NCBI RefSeq assembly: GCF_001461825.1
Contig: NZ_LLZC01000021.1
Coordinates: 62,001-126,000, forward strand
Reading direction: 5' to 3'
DNA: 64,000 nucleotides
Source: Bacillus velezensis
Lineage (GTDB): Bacteria > Bacillota > Bacilli > Bacillales > Bacillaceae
Every line of letters starts with the position of its first letter. Position 1 is the first letter of the stretch. Shown one piece after another: positions 13,401-22,192 of the stretch. Below the pieces are notes generated by a model. The model did no database searches and had not been told where the DNA came from. It worked only from the letters and a program-made list of their open reading frames with translations. Made by a program: the position numbers and the translations under genes.

Positions 13401-16400
13401 TGATTGCGGTTCATCATCTGGTCATCGACGGCGTATCGTGGAGGATTTTACTTGAGGATATAGCGGCAGCTTATGAGCAGCTCCAAAACGGCGAAGCGAT
13501 CCGGCTTCCGAAGAAAACGGACTCTTACCTGTTATGGGCTGAACAGTTGAATCGTTATGCAGAAAGTCAGGAATTCGAAGCGGAAAATCAATACTGGTTC
13601 AGACAGAAACATAATCCGCAGCATACATTGCCAAAGGACAATGAACAGGAGACCGGTCTGGCCAAAGACCGGGAAACGGTCATCGTTCAATGGACCGTTG
13701 AGGAAACCGAACGTTTATTAAAAAACGCTCACCGGGCTTATTCGACCGATATGAACGATTTATTACTGACCGGTCTGGGAATTGCTATTCATCGTTGGAC
13801 CGGATATGAAGACATTCTCATTGATCTTGAAGGACACGGCAGAGAGTCTATCATTCCGGATCTCGATATTTCGCGTACGGTGGGATGGTTCACAAGCCTA
13901 TATCCGGTTTCGCTTCAAATCAAAGCTGATCAGGATATCCCGCAGCGGATTAAAACAGTGAAAGAAAATTTGCGTCAGATCCCCCAAAAAGGAATAGGTT
14001 ACGGCCTGATCAAATATTTGTCCGATCACCCGAAGGCACATGAATGGACCGGACATCCGGAAATACGTTTCAATTATTTGGGTCAATTTGATCAAGATGT
14101 CCGGAACGGCAAGATGGAGGTATCCCCTTACTCAAGCGGGAAAACAGCCAGTGACAATCGTCCCTTGACCTATACACTTGATATCAACGGCATGATTTCA
14201 GACGGCCGATTGTCGCTGGCCATCAGCTATTGCGGTAAACAATATCAGAGAGAAACAATGGAAGCCTGTGCCGATCTCTTAAAAAACAGCCTGCAGCAAG
14301 TCATCGCACATTGTGATGCTCAAGATCAAATTCACCTGACGCCAAGCGACATTTCGTTAAAAGGTATAACGATCGGTGAATTGGATCAATTTGTGCAGCA
14401 AACGAGTCATCTCGGTGACATTGAAAATATATACCCATTAACCCCGATGCAGAAAGGAATGTTGTTCCACAGCTTGATCGATTCGGCTTCCGAAGCTTAC
14501 TTTGAACAAGCCGCTTTTGATCTGAAAGGATTCTTGGATATCGATGCATTCAGGATGAGTTTGGCGCATCTGGCCGAAAAATATGACATTCTTCGGACTC
14601 TTTTTTATACAGAATGGAAAGATCAGCCTTTGCAGATTGTATTCCGGCAAAAGCCGATTGAAACGGCCGTTGAAGATATTCGCAGCATGAACAGTCACCA
14701 GCGCAGCGAGTTTATTGCCGATTTTGCAAGAAGAGATAAGGCGCGGGGATTCAATCTCACCCGGGATGCTTTAATGCGCGTATCGATCCTGCGGACAGAG
14801 GAAGACCAAGCGCGATTGATATGGAGCTTTCATCATATTTTAATGGACGGCTGGTGTTTGCCTCTTGTTACGAAAGAAGTGTTTGAAACCTATTATGCGA
14901 TACTCGAGCAAAGGCAGCCGAAGCGGGGAGCCGTCACTCCATACAGCCGATATATCGAATGGCTGGATCAACAAGACCACAAGCAGGCGTCAGCCTATTG
15001 GCGTAACTATTTAGAAGGTTATGAAGGGCAAACTGTTTTGTTACAAGAACAATCTTCCGGCCGGGCGAAAGGATACGAAAAAGGTGAGCATGAGTTTCGT
15101 TTAGGAAAGCGGCTCACAGACGAAATCAAACGGGCCGCAAGCCGCCAGCAAGTCACCGTCAATACATGGATACAAACCGCATGGGGCTTATTGCTGCAAA
15201 GATACAACGGGAGTCAGGATGTCGTCTTCGGCACGGTCGTATCCGGCAGACCGGCAGAAATTCCGGGAATTGAAACCATGGTCGGTTTATTTATCAATAC
15301 CATTCCCGTACGTATTCATACGCAGCCTGAAATGACAGCTGCACAAGTATTGAAAATGAATCAGGAGCGGGCACTGGCTTCTCAAAAATATGATACATTT
15401 CCGCTGTATGACATTCAGGCTCAAACTGAGCAAAAGCAGCAGTTGATCAATCATATTATGGTATTTGAGAATTACCCGGTTGAGAAACAAATAGAACATA
15501 TGAAGCAGGATGACAACGCATTAGACATTCTCGATTTTCATATGGAAGAACATACTCATTACGATTTTACTTTTATAGTGATGCCGGATGGAGAAATTGA
15601 CATTCGTTTTGTATACAATCGCGATGTTTTTGATCAAGCAAGTGTCGAACGGATGCAGACGCATTTCATGCAAATCATGAAGCAAATGGCGGACGATCAG
15701 GAAATTCGCGTACAAGACCTTGATATCGTAACAGCGGATGAACGTTCGCTCCTGATAGATAAGTTCAACGATACGGCGGCGGAGTATCCAAAGGAAAAGA
15801 CGATTCATCAATTGTTTGAAGAACAAGCGGAGCGAACGCCGGAGCACGTGGCGATTGTTTTTGAAGATAAGAAGCTGACGTATCGGGTAGTAAATGAACG
15901 CGCCAATCAGCTGGCCCGAACCTTGGCTGCCAAAGGACTTCAGGCCGAGGATCTTGTCGGCATTATGGCGGAACGTTCACCGGAGATGGTGATAGGCATC
16001 CTTGCTATTTTGAAAGCCGGGGGTGTTTACGTACCGGTCGATCCGGATTATCCGAAAGAACGCATCCATTATATGCTTGAGGATTCTAACGTCTCTATCT
16101 TATTATTGCAGCATCATCTTCTGGAAGATACCGATTATCAAAGTCATACTGTCTTCCTTGACGATCCGTCATCATACGGCGCCGAATCATCTAATCTCAA
16201 TCTGAACGTGATGCCAAATCAATTAGCCTACGTTATTTATACATCAGGAACAACAGGGAATCCGAAAGGCACGCTCATTGAACATAAAAACGTGGTTCGT
16301 CTGTTATTTAACAACAAAAATGTTTTTGATTTTAACGCATCGGACACTTGGACTTTGTTTCATTCCTTCTGCTTTGATTTTTCAGTATGGGAAATGTACG

Positions 16401-18307
16401 GAGCGCTGCTGTATGGGGGCAAATTAGTGATTGTTCCGAAACAAACAGCAAAAAACCCGGAAAGGTATTTGCAATTGTTAAAATCGGAAGCTGTGACCAT
16501 TTTAAATCAAACGCCGAGTTATTTCTATCAACTGATGCAGGAGGAGAGAGAAGATCCCGAATCCAATTTAAACATCCGAAAAATCATATTTGGCGGAGAG
16601 GCGTTAAATCCATCCTTCTTGAAAGACTGGAAGCTTAAATATCCTTTAACCCAATTAATCAATATGTACGGCATTACCGAAACCACCGTTCATGTCACAT
16701 ATAAAGAAATCACGGAACGGGAAATCGACGAGGGCAGAAGCAACATCGGACAACCTATTCCTACTCTGCAAGCGTATATTTTGGACGAATATCAGCGCAT
16801 TCAGGTAATGGGCATACCGGGCGAGCTCTATGTGGCAGGAGAGGGACTGGCCAGAGGATATTTGAACCGCCCGGAATTAACGGCTGAGAAATTTGTTGAA
16901 CACCCGTTTGCCGCAGGCGAAAAAATGTACAAAACGGGAGATGTCGCCCGGTGGCTGCCTGACGGCAATATCGAGTATTTGGGAAGAATTGATCATCAGG
17001 TGAAAATCCGGGGCTACCGGATTGAAATTGGCGAGGTCGAAGCGGCTTTATTGCAACTGGAATCTGTCAAAGAAGCGGTCGTCATCGCGATTGAAGAAGA
17101 GGGCTCAAAGCAGCTGTGCGCCTACTTGTCAGGAGACGATTCATTAAATACGGCGCAGCTGAAGCGTCATTTACTGAACAAACTGCCCGCTTATATGATA
17201 CCGGCTTACTTTGTCCAAATGGAGAAGATGCCGATAACCGCAAATGGAAAAATCGATCGAAAAGCTTTGCCGGCTCCTGAGGGAAATAGGCTCACCGGAA
17301 CCGAATACGAAGCGCCCGGAACGTTAATTGAAAAGCAGCTGGCCGAGATATGGAAGAACATTTTAGCTCTCAGTGACCCGGGAATTAAAGATAACTTCTT
17401 TGACGTTGGCGGCCATTCGCTCAAAGTATTGCAAGTTATTCATCAAATCAACGACCGTATGGGAATCAAAATGCATTATCAAGCCGTATACGATTTTCCT
17501 ACCATCGAAACAATGGCACGCGCCATTCAAGCGGCAGTTTTCGAGTCCAAGACGGATAACGTATTCGTCAAGATGAATCAGAACGGTTCAATCCCTGTGT
17601 TCTGTTTCCCGCCTTTAATCGGGTACGGGCTGGTCTATAATGAAATGGCGAAAAGACTTGACGGCCGCTGCACCGTCTATGCCGCTGATTTCCTAGAAGA
17701 GCCGTCTTACGAGCAAGAGATCGTTGACCGGTATGCAGAAAGCATGATAGGCATTCAGGAACAAGGGCCCTTTGTTTTACTCGGTTACTCCTCGGGGTCA
17801 AATTTGGCTTTTGAGGTTGCCAAAGCCTTGGAGAAGCGCGGACGCATCGTATCGGACATTATGATGCTTGATTCTAAAAGAGCCGTTTCGGTGAATTATT
17901 TTTCAGAAGAGGAAACCGAAGAGATCATTCATCGGAATCTGGATATCATTCCGGATTATTATAGAGAATTATTAACCATTCCTTCCATTAAGGATAAAAT
18001 CAGAAGCTATCTCACATATCACAATAAACTGATCAATTCCGGCGCGGTGAACGCCAACATTCATCATTTTCAATGCGGCGAGTTGACCGATAGAGGATGG
18101 ACGCAATCAACCGCACAGCATTACCTTGAGTACAAATTAAAAGGAGACCATGTGACGATCTTTGACCCTCACAATATCGAAGAAAATACGGATGCAATTC
18201 GATCTATTATCAAAAGGATTGAAGAACGGCATCATCACGGACTTGTTCTTGAAGAACAACTGTCAATAGGATCGTTTGCGGGGGACGCAAAGTTTGACAA
18301 AATGTAA
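10448..18307 (+). CDS. bmyC: Bacillomycin D synthetase subunit C (half-C, Ser-E, Thr, thioesterase)
   Basis: Terminal synthetase of 2619 residues. It starts with about 240 residues that match only the C-terminal lobe of a condensation domain, without HHxxxDG. Then follow A (core motif near residue 406), PCP (Ser 809), epimerisation domain (HHLVIDG near 989), C (HHILMDG near 1462), a second A, PCP (Ser 2324) and a type I thioesterase with GYSSG (Ser about 2448). Pocket residues read D-V-W-H-F-S-L-I-D (Ser) and D-F-W-N-I-G-M-V-H (Thr). With the E domain this gives D-Ser6 and L-Thr7, the end of bacillomycin D. The thioesterase should release and cyclise the beta-amino fatty acyl heptapeptide. 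ATG 10448 has GGAGG upstream. Length and order match the ItuC/BmyC family. A terminator follows, and then xynD as in other iturin-family loci. Confidence 0.96.
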   Translation: MSEFKQQELFWSSMFNAEDRPSAIPSFQMSDSTIEHDAPSAPNRIHSSLSSDVSLRIMKMTNKSPMAVYMVLLVGIECLLYKYTGEEGVIVGVPTFEDETDEDLRLDQVMLIKQNINADGTFKSIFNEFKHTLNGAILHQHVPFDKMAGPLNLNYDSNHLPMIHTIVSLDQLHPIRFIETAAADTLFQFSIENDSIHLKLTYNEQAYDRQYMMQVIEHVNRIFSILLFQPDLMIRQLNILSDSETNQLIAYNQTAAEYPREKTIHQFLEEQAGRTPDQTAVVYEDSRLTYRELNERANQLARTLQSEGVQPDQPVGIMAERSLDMIVGIFGILKAGGAYVPIDPGYPEERVRYILEDSDTKLLLVQNQSQERVPFTGKVLDMKDPQNFCEDGSNVEPAAGPDHLAYVIYTSGSTGKPKGVMVEHRSVINRLVWMQEKYPLDERDAILQKTAITFDVSVWELFWWTMAGSKLVLLPSGGEKNPELILDTIAQKGVSTMHFVPAMLHAFLESMDQKPSGMLKQKLASLRHVFASGEALKPVHVAGFKRIITSVSQAQIINLYGPTEATIDVSYFDCQTEETYASIPIGKPISNIQLYILHADLEHMQPTGVAGELCIAGDGLARGYLNRPELTAEKFVNHPIAAGERIYRTGDLARWLPDGNIEYLGRIDHQVKIRGYRIEIGEVEGAFFQLPAIKEAIVIAREIDGETSLCAYYTAQHALTAGQLREELSRQLPSYMIPAYFVQLEEMPLTFNGKIDRKSLPSPRENLTGMNYEAPRTELEKIMAAVWESVLGLERVGISDHFFELGGDSIKSIQVSSRLYQAGYKFEIKHLFKYPTISELVPYVEPVTRIAEQGEIKGRALLTPIQHWFFDQKYPELHHYNQAVMLYWKEGLDESKLRDVMKKITEHHDALRMVYVPTEDGYEARNRGIEEGDLFSLEVISLREEKNVSQTIETISNEIQQSIHLAEGPLMKLGLFRCQEGDHLLIAVHHLVIDGVSWRILLEDIAAAYEQLQNGEAIRLPKKTDSYLLWAEQLNRYAESQEFEAENQYWFRQKHNPQHTLPKDNEQETGLAKDRETVIVQWTVEETERLLKNAHRAYSTDMNDLLLTGLGIAIHRWTGYEDILIDLEGHGRESIIPDLDISRTVGWFTSLYPVSLQIKADQDIPQRIKTVKENLRQIPQKGIGYGLIKYLSDHPKAHEWTGHPEIRFNYLGQFDQDVRNGKMEVSPYSSGKTASDNRPLTYTLDINGMISDGRLSLAISYCGKQYQRETMEACADLLKNSLQQVIAHCDAQDQIHLTPSDISLKGITIGELDQFVQQTSHLGDIENIYPLTPMQKGMLFHSLIDSASEAYFEQAAFDLKGFLDIDAFRMSLAHLAEKYDILRTLFYTEWKDQPLQIVFRQKPIETAVEDIRSMNSHQRSEFIADFARRDKARGFNLTRDALMRVSILRTEEDQARLIWSFHHILMDGWCLPLVTKEVFETYYAILEQRQPKRGAVTPYSRYIEWLDQQDHKQASAYWRNYLEGYEGQTVLLQEQSSGRAKGYEKGEHEFRLGKRLTDEIKRAASRQQVTVNTWIQTAWGLLLQRYNGSQDVVFGTVVSGRPAEIPGIETMVGLFINTIPVRIHTQPEMTAAQVLKMNQERALASQKYDTFPLYDIQAQTEQKQQLINHIMVFENYPVEKQIEHMKQDDNALDILDFHMEEHTHYDFTFIVMPDGEIDIRFVYNRDVFDQASVERMQTHFMQIMKQMADDQEIRVQDLDIVTADERSLLIDKFNDTAAEYPKEKTIHQLFEEQAERTPEHVAIVFEDKKLTYRVVNERANQLARTLAAKGLQAEDLVGIMAERSPEMVIGILAILKAGGVYVPVDPDYPKERIHYMLEDSNVSILLLQHHLLEDTDYQSHTVFLDDPSSYGAESSNLNLNVMPNQLAYVIYTSGTTGNPKGTLIEHKNVVRLLFNNKNVFDFNASDTWTLFHSFCFDFSVWEMYGALLYGGKLVIVPKQTAKNPERYLQLLKSEAVTILNQTPSYFYQLMQEEREDPESNLNIRKIIFGGEALNPSFLKDWKLKYPLTQLINMYGITETTVHVTYKEITEREIDEGRSNIGQPIPTLQAYILDEYQRIQVMGIPGELYVAGEGLARGYLNRPELTAEKFVEHPFAAGEKMYKTGDVARWLPDGNIEYLGRIDHQVKIRGYRIEIGEVEAALLQLESVKEAVVIAIEEEGSKQLCAYLSGDDSLNTAQLKRHLLNKLPAYMIPAYFVQMEKMPITANGKIDRKALPAPEGNRLTGTEYEAPGTLIEKQLAEIWKNILALSDPGIKDNFFDVGGHSLKVLQVIHQINDRMGIKMHYQAVYDFPTIETMARAIQAAVFESKTDNVFVKMNQNGSIPVFCFPPLIGYGLVYNEMAKRLDGRCTVYAADFLEEPSYEQEIVDRYAESMIGIQEQGPFVLLGYSSGSNLAFEVAKALEKRGRIVSDIMMLDSKRAVSVNYFSEEETEEIIHRNLDIIPDYYRELLTIPSIKDKIRSYLTYHNKLINSGAVNANIHHFQCGELTDRGWTQSTAQHYLEYKLKGDHVTIFDPHNIEENTDAIRSIIKRIEERHHHGLVLEEQLSIGSFAGDAKFDKM

Positions 18308-18318
18308 ATGATCCAGAG

Positions 18319-18353
18319 CAAAATGCCGCTGACTGCAATCGGCGGCATTTTTC
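18319..18353 (+). terminator. bmy operon terminator
   Basis: Inverted repeat AAATGCCGC / GCGGCATTT (18321-18329 and 18342-18350) running into a short T-run, 14 nt after the bmyC stop codon. Confidence 0.85.
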
Positions 18354-18372
18354 ATAAAAGAGGGTCAGATAT

Positions 18373-18386
18373 TTGCAGCGTTTTCA
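18373..18386 (+). promoter_or_regulatory. Possible weak cre site upstream of xynD
   Basis: The right half GCGTTTTCA fits the CcpA cre consensus, but the left half has about three mismatches. Carbon catabolite control of a xylan-degrading gene would be expected. The match alone is weak. Confidence 0.25.
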
Positions 18387-18480
18387 CTCTAAAAATCATT
18401 CATTTTACGCATTCTTCATGACCTGTTGTTATCATATTTTTTAAAAACCTAATATGCGGAAACAGGAGGATGTTAAGCTG

Positions 18481-20016
18481 ATGAAAAAGTGCAGCGTATG
18501 TTTATTGATTCTTGCTTTATTATTGAGCTGTTTACCTGGGGAATATGCGAATGCGGTAAGCACTCCAATTGCAAAACATGCCGGGAATTCAAATCCGCTT
18601 ATCGACCATCATCTGGGCGCAGATCCGTTTGCGCTGACCTATAACGGAAGAGTCTACATCTATATGTCAAGCGATGACTATGAATATAATAGCGACGGCA
18701 CGATTAAGGATAATTCATTTGCCAATTTGAATAAAATATCCGTCATATCTTCAGCGGATATGGTGAACTGGACAGATCACGGAGCGATTCCCGCAGCGGG
18801 TGCCAATGGGGCGAATGGCGGCCGGGGGATTGCCAAATGGGCAGGAGCATCATGGGCCCCGTCAGCCGCGGTGAAAAAGATCAATGGTAAGGATAAATTT
18901 TTCCTTTATTTCGCAAACGGCGGCGGAGGTATCGGGGTTCTCACCGCAGACAGCCCGACCGGTCCATGGACAGATCCGATCGGAAAAGCGCTGGTAACGC
19001 CAAATACGCCAGGAATGTCCGGTGTTGTATGGCTTTTTGATCCGGCAGTATTCGTAGATGATGACGGTACCGGTTACCTATATGCCGGCGGAGGCGTTCC
19101 GGGCGGTTCAAATCCCGCACAGGGACAATGGGCCAATCCTAAAACAGCAAGAGTCATGAAATTAGGTCCTGATATGACCAGTGTTGCCGGAAGTGCATCG
19201 ACCATTGATGCGCCATTTATGTTTGAAGACTCAGGGATGCATAAGTATAACGGGAAATATTACTATTCCTATTGTATCAATTTCGGGGGCGCGCACCCGG
19301 CCGATAAACCTCCAGGTGAGATTGGCTATATGACCAGCTCAAGTCCCATGGGTTTCTTTTCGTATAGAGGGCACTTTCTGAAAAATCCGGGAGCATTTTT
19401 CGGAGGCGGCGGGAACAATCACCATGCTGTTTTCAATTTTAAAAACGAGTGGTATGTGGTGTATCATACTCAAACTGTCAGCTCCGCTCTTTACGGGGCC
19501 GGCAAAGGATACCGTTCTCCCCATATTAATAAGCTTGTGCATAATCCAGATGGCTCCCTGCAAGAGGTAGCGGCAAATTTTGCAGGTGTCAAACAGCTAT
19601 CCAACTTGAATCCATATCACCGGGTAGAAGCGGAAACGTTTGCCTGGAACGGACGAATTTTGACAGAGGCATCCTCAGCACCCGGCGGGCCGGTCAATAA
19701 TCAACATGTCACAAACATTCATAACGGAGACTGGATTGCTGTTGGAAATGCAGACTTCGAGTCAGGCGGCGCTAGGACGTTTAAAGCAAATGTAGCGTCC
19801 GCTAGAGGCGGAAAAATAGAAGTACGGCTAGACAGTGCAAACGGTAAGCTTGTCGGAACCTTGAATGTCCCTTCGACAGGCGGAACGCAATCCTGGAGAG
19901 AAATAGAAACTGCGGTAAGCGGCGCATCCGGTGTTCACAACGTATTCTTTGTATTTACGGGAACTGGTACAGGAAACTTGTTTAACGTTGATTACTGGCA
20001 GTTTACACAAAGATAA
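18481..20016 (+). CDS. xynD: Secreted arabinoxylan arabinofuranohydrolase XynD (GH43 + CBM6)
   Basis: Secreted enzyme of 511 residues that removes arabinofuranosyl side groups from arabinoxylan. ATG 18481 is chosen over the upstream in-frame ATG 18454 because AGGAGG lies at 18464-18469 and the signal peptide (MKK, hydrophobic core, cleavage near ANA) starts here. The GH43 five-bladed propeller has ADPFAL with the likely catalytic base Asp48, then FDPAVFVDDDG and FEDSGMH segments. A C-terminal CBM6-like beta-sandwich starts near YHRVEAETF. It forms a pair with xynC 51 nt downstream; both act on decorated xylans. Very close in layout to B. subtilis XynD. Confidence 0.95.
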   Translation: MKKCSVCLLILALLLSCLPGEYANAVSTPIAKHAGNSNPLIDHHLGADPFALTYNGRVYIYMSSDDYEYNSDGTIKDNSFANLNKISVISSADMVNWTDHGAIPAAGANGANGGRGIAKWAGASWAPSAAVKKINGKDKFFLYFANGGGGIGVLTADSPTGPWTDPIGKALVTPNTPGMSGVVWLFDPAVFVDDDGTGYLYAGGGVPGGSNPAQGQWANPKTARVMKLGPDMTSVAGSASTIDAPFMFEDSGMHKYNGKYYYSYCINFGGAHPADKPPGEIGYMTSSSPMGFFSYRGHFLKNPGAFFGGGGNNHHAVFNFKNEWYVVYHTQTVSSALYGAGKGYRSPHINKLVHNPDGSLQEVAANFAGVKQLSNLNPYHRVEAETFAWNGRILTEASSAPGGPVNNQHVTNIHNGDWIAVGNADFESGGARTFKANVASARGGKIEVRLDSANGKLVGTLNVPSTGGTQSWREIETAVSGASGVHNVFFVFTGTGTGNLFNVDYWQFTQR

Positions 20017-20067
20017 GCAAAGGTACGTTTTCTAAGTCCATAAAAGACATATGAAAGAGAGGAAAAA

Positions 20068-21339
20068 ATGATGTCGAGCGTAAAAAAATCAATTTGTGTA
20101 TTATTGGTATGTTTCACAATGATGTCCGTCATGCTCTTAGGACCGGGAGTTACTGAAGTTTCAGCAGCAAGTGATGCGACAGTTAATATATCTGCAGATA
20201 GACAAGTGATTCGCGGTTTTGGAGGAATGAACCACCCGGCTTGGATTGGAGATTTGACTGCGCCTCAACGGGAGACCGCTTTTGGCAATGGACAGAATCA
20301 GTTAGGTTTTTCGGTCTTAAGAATTCATGTAGATGAAAATAGAAATAATTGGTACAAGGAAGTGGAGACTGCAAAGAGTGCGATCAAACATGGAGCAATC
20401 GTTTTCGCTTCCCCTTGGAATCCGCCGAACGATATGGTTGAGACTTTCAATCATAATGGTGACACATCAGCTAAGCGGCTGAGATACGATAAGTACGCCG
20501 CATACGCGCAGCATCTTAACGATTTCGTTAATTTCATGAAGAGTAATGGTGTGAATCTGTATGCGATTTCTATGCAAAACGAGCCTGATTACGCTCACGA
20601 ATGGACATGGTGGACGCCCCAAGAAATCCTGCGTTTCATGAGAGAAAATGCCGGTTCCATTAATGCCCGCGTGATTGCGCCGGAATCATTTCAATACCTG
20701 AAAAATATATCGGACCCCATTTTGAACGATCCGCAGGCGCTTAGGAATATGGATATCCTCGGAGCCCACCTGTACGGCACTCAGGTCAGCCAATTCCCTT
20801 ATCCTCTTTTCAAACAAAAAGGAGGAGGGAAAGAGCTATGGATGACGGAGGTATACTATCCGAACAGTGACAACAATTCAGCGGATCGCTGGCCTGAGGC
20901 TTTAGGTGTTTCAGAGCATATTCATCATTCAATGGTAGAGGGAGATTTTCAAGCTTATGTGTGGTGGTACATCCGCAGATCATACGGCCCTATGAAAGAA
21001 GATGGGATGATCAGCAAACGCGGATACAATATGGCTCATTTCTCAAAATTTGTGCGCCCTGGCTATGTAAGGATTGATGCAACGAAAAATCCTGAACCGA
21101 ATGTTTACGTGTCAGCCTATAAAGGAGACAATAAAGTCGTGATTGTTGCCATTAATAAAAATAACACAGGGGTCAACCAAAACTTTGTACTGCAGAATGG
21201 AACTGCTTCGCAAGTATCCAGATGGATCACGAGCAGCAGCAGCAATCTTCAACCTGGAACGGATCTCAAAGTAACGGACAATCATTTTTGGGCCCATCTT
21301 CCGTCTCAAAGCGTGACAACATTTGTTGTAAAGCGTTAA
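20068..21339 (+). CDS. xynC: Secreted glucuronoxylan endo-1,4-beta-xylanase XynC (GH30)
   Basis: Secreted GH30 subfamily 8 xylanase of 423 residues that cuts xylan at positions set by methylglucuronic acid side groups. Signal peptide with cleavage near VSAAS, about residue 33. Acid/base Glu172 lies in QNEPDYAHEW and the nucleophile is Glu261 in LWMTEVYYP; a beta-sandwich follows the barrel. The gene starts 51 nt after xynD with GAGAGG ahead of ATG, so the two are probably cotranscribed up to the strong terminator at 21355. The aldouronates it releases fit with the hexuronate operon further along the window, although the two loci are separate. Formerly ynfF in B. subtilis. Confidence 0.95.
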   Translation: MMSSVKKSICVLLVCFTMMSVMLLGPGVTEVSAASDATVNISADRQVIRGFGGMNHPAWIGDLTAPQRETAFGNGQNQLGFSVLRIHVDENRNNWYKEVETAKSAIKHGAIVFASPWNPPNDMVETFNHNGDTSAKRLRYDKYAAYAQHLNDFVNFMKSNGVNLYAISMQNEPDYAHEWTWWTPQEILRFMRENAGSINARVIAPESFQYLKNISDPILNDPQALRNMDILGAHLYGTQVSQFPYPLFKQKGGGKELWMTEVYYPNSDNNSADRWPEALGVSEHIHHSMVEGDFQAYVWWYIRRSYGPMKEDGMISKRGYNMAHFSKFVRPGYVRIDATKNPEPNVYVSAYKGDNKVVIVAINKNNTGVNQNFVLQNGTASQVSRWITSSSSNLQPGTDLKVTDNHFWAHLPSQSVTTFVVKR

Positions 21340-21354
21340 AGGCATCAGCATTGC

Positions 21355-21402
21355 AATAAGCCAATTTTCTTACTCGAAAAAGAAAATTGGCTTATTTTCT
21401 GT
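21355..21402 (+). terminator. xynD-xynC terminator
   Basis: Perfect 17-bp stem AATAAGCCAATTTTCTT (21355-21371) against its complement at 21380-21396, with an 8-nt loop and a T-rich tail. It overlaps the upstream end of the open frame of the next gene, which supports the later start chosen there. Confidence 0.85.
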
Positions 21403-21445
21403 GGGAGAGAAGTGTTGATTTTTTTAACGATACACGGACATTGGG

Positions 21446-21451
21446 TATAAT
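21446..21451 (+). promoter_or_regulatory. Candidate -10 box for the two-component operon
   Basis: TATAAT 32 nt before the chosen ATG of the response regulator gene. The hexamer 17 bp upstream (TTTAAC) is a poor -35, so activation or another start is possible. Confidence 0.4.
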
Positions 21452-21482
21452 AATGACAATGACTTCAAGGAGTGATCAATAT

Positions 21483-22190
21483 ATGTCACGGCTTCACAGC
21501 AAAGTATTAATCATAGACGATGAAAAAGAAATTTTGGAACTGATCAAAACCGTATTAATAAGAGAAGGCATTGATCGCGTAGTGACCGCTTCGACTGCCC
21601 GTGACGGATTGGCTCAATTTCATCAAGAAAATCCCGATCTTGTGATATTGGATATCATGCTGCCAGACGGTGAAGGCTATGATATCTGCAAGCAAATAAG
21701 AGACATTTCACACGTTCCTATTATCTTTTTGTCTGCAAAGGGGGAGGAAACGGATAAAATTGTAGGACTTGCCATCGGCGGAGACGACTACATTACAAAA
21801 CCCTTCAGCCCTAAGGAAGTTGCATATCGGGTCAAAGCGCAGCTGAGACGGGTCTCTTACTTACAGCCTTCTCAAACCGGAACCGTAATAAAAAAAGGAC
21901 CATTTGAATTAAACCAACAACAAGCTGAGCTCACCAAAAATGAAGCGGCTATTGAGTTAACACCTAAAGAACTTATGCTTATGACCTATTTTCTGCAGCA
22001 TCCCAATCGGGTGATCAGTAAAGAAACACTCTATCAAGCTGTATGGGGAGAAGATTTCTTCGGTTCTGACAACACGGTGATGGTTCATATACGCAGGCTC
22101 CGTGAGAAAATAGAAAACATCCCATCAAAACCAGACTTTCTCGTCACTGTGAAAGGGTTAGGCTACAAATTTGTTGTAAAGGATGCGTAA
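21483..22190 (+). CDS. OmpR-family response regulator
   Basis: DNA-binding response regulator of 235 residues. An N-terminal receiver domain carries the acidic pair in IIDDEKE, phospho-acceptor Asp57 in ILDIMLPDG, a Ser in FLSAK and Lys in ITKPF. A C-terminal winged helix has VMVHIRRLREKIE and VKGLGYKF. ATG 21483 is preceded by AAGGAG (21467-21472); the open frame extends further up but runs into the xynC terminator. The sensor kinase follows after 2 nt. I do not recognise a specific B. subtilis orthologue. In B. subtilis 168 this interval is, as I recall, occupied by ynfE, so the pair looks like an accessory insertion. Confidence 0.9.
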   Translation: MSRLHSKVLIIDDEKEILELIKTVLIREGIDRVVTASTARDGLAQFHQENPDLVILDIMLPDGEGYDICKQIRDISHVPIIFLSAKGEETDKIVGLAIGGDDYITKPFSPKEVAYRVKAQLRRVSYLQPSQTGTVIKKGPFELNQQQAELTKNEAAIELTPKELMLMTYFLQHPNRVISKETLYQAVWGEDFFGSDNTVMVHIRRLREKIENIPSKPDFLVTVKGLGYKFVVKDA

Positions 22191-22192
22191 GG

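Noticed and set aside
1..18307. Fengycin, iturin A or mycosubtilin as the lipopeptide product
   Set aside because: Pocket residues give Asn-Pro-Glu-Ser-Thr with D-Asn and D-Ser, and xynD adjacency is typical of iturin-family loci; fengycin needs different residues and subunits.
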